A stretch of DNA of 64,000 nt from Crocinitomicaceae bacterium. GTDB taxonomy: Bacteria; Bacteroidota; Bacteroidia; Flavobacteriales_G; Salibacteraceae. The DNA lies in assembly GCA_002707155.1 (NCBI GenBank), contig PAME01000001.1:793379-857378 (forward strand), written 5' to 3'. Made by a program: the position numbers and the translations under genes. The notes beneath the pieces are model-generated. The model had not been told where the DNA came from and did no database searches. It worked only from the letters and a program-made list of their open reading frames with translations. The first letter of the stretch is position 1. Every line of letters begins with the position of its first letter. Positions 63,902 through 64,000 of the stretch are shown in pieces.

Positions 63902-63933
63902 TTTGTTTAAGTTATATTTTGTTTTTATATTTG
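63902..63933 (+). promoter_or_regulatory. Promoter of the gene at the right edge
   Basis: TTTG (63902-63905), 20 bp, TATATTTG (63926-63933): a full match to the Bacteroidota promoter consensus, 21 bp before the ATG at 63955. Confidence 0.68.
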
Positions 63934-63954
63934 TGTTTTATAAATATATATTAT

Positions 63955-64000
63955 ATGTCTACTTTTACAAGTACATTACCCGATGAATTGTTAGCTCAAT
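63955..64000 (+). CDS. Start of a probable ribbon-helix-helix (antitoxin-like) protein, partial
   Basis: Only 15 codons are visible: MSTFTSTLPDELLAQ. This resembles the first strand and helix of CopG/RHH proteins, which often begin with a short strand followed by PDELLxxL. If so it may be the antitoxin of a toxin-antitoxin pair continuing beyond the window. The promoter just upstream supports a real gene. The family call rests on very little sequence. Confidence 0.5.
   Translation, partial: MSTFTSTLPDELLAQ

Overview
The window comes from an AT-rich member of the Bacteroidota, most likely a marine Flavobacteriales-type bacterium. The lineage call rests on type IX secretion (T9SS) C-terminal sorting domains on at least seven proteins, a PorP/SprF-family partner, SprB-like repeats, a DPP7-like S46 peptidase, SiaB/SiaC, a HupE/UreJ-type membrane protein, and promoters of the TTTG-N19/20-TAnnTTTG type. 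No single marker gives a species, so the exact taxon is inference.

Layout. 1-19589: a plus-strand cell-surface operon of three giant T9SS-exported repeat proteins (the first cut by the window edge), closed by a PorP/SprF-family outer-membrane protein. 19983-23092: a small decayed integrative element in the 3' end of mnmE. It is bounded by copies of the mnmE tail, carries phased iteron-like repeats near both ends, an IS1595-type transposase fragment, two T9SS-sorted proteins (one apparently frameshifted) and a complete IS6-family insertion sequence. 23075-29430: mnmE, a secreted SGNH-like hydrolase, a PpiC-type foldase with a HupE/UreJ protein, exonuclease III and sucD. 29630-31247: a 99-bp MITE-like element, a truncated AraC-type regulator and an NAD-dependent reductase. 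31271-36026 (minus): cupin, fmt, MATE transporter, then an OmpA-like gene and a DUF547 gene that look as if a deletion fused them. 36187-42574 (plus): a tightly packed block of FAD oxidoreductase, beta-barrel, membrane polyferredoxin, MORN-repeat protein and two glycosyltransferases.

42580-52028: housekeeping and envelope genes (methyltransferase, S46 peptidase, siaB/siaC with a secreted protein and a J-domain protein, purB, GIN-domain lipoprotein, PagL-like deacylase, mazG). 52056-55165: tRNA-Asp followed by an accessory patch with the 3' remnant of a GmrSD/DUF262-DUF5655 restriction-like gene and an intact hipBA-like module with a clear promoter and palindromic operator candidate. Related degenerate sequences flank the module, and one of them is interrupted by a second copy of the 99-bp element. 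55265-64000: SRPBCC protein, M23/LysM peptidase, S8 protease with T9SS domain, di-heme cytochrome c peroxidase, queE, Omp28-like T9SS protein, glycosyltransferase, pdxH and the start of a probable ribbon-helix-helix gene.

The most unusual material is at the junctions between genes: the mnmE-tail element, the MITE with its empty-site comparison, the tRNA-Asp accessory patch and the DUF547/OmpA junction. No CRISPR array or rRNA gene was seen.
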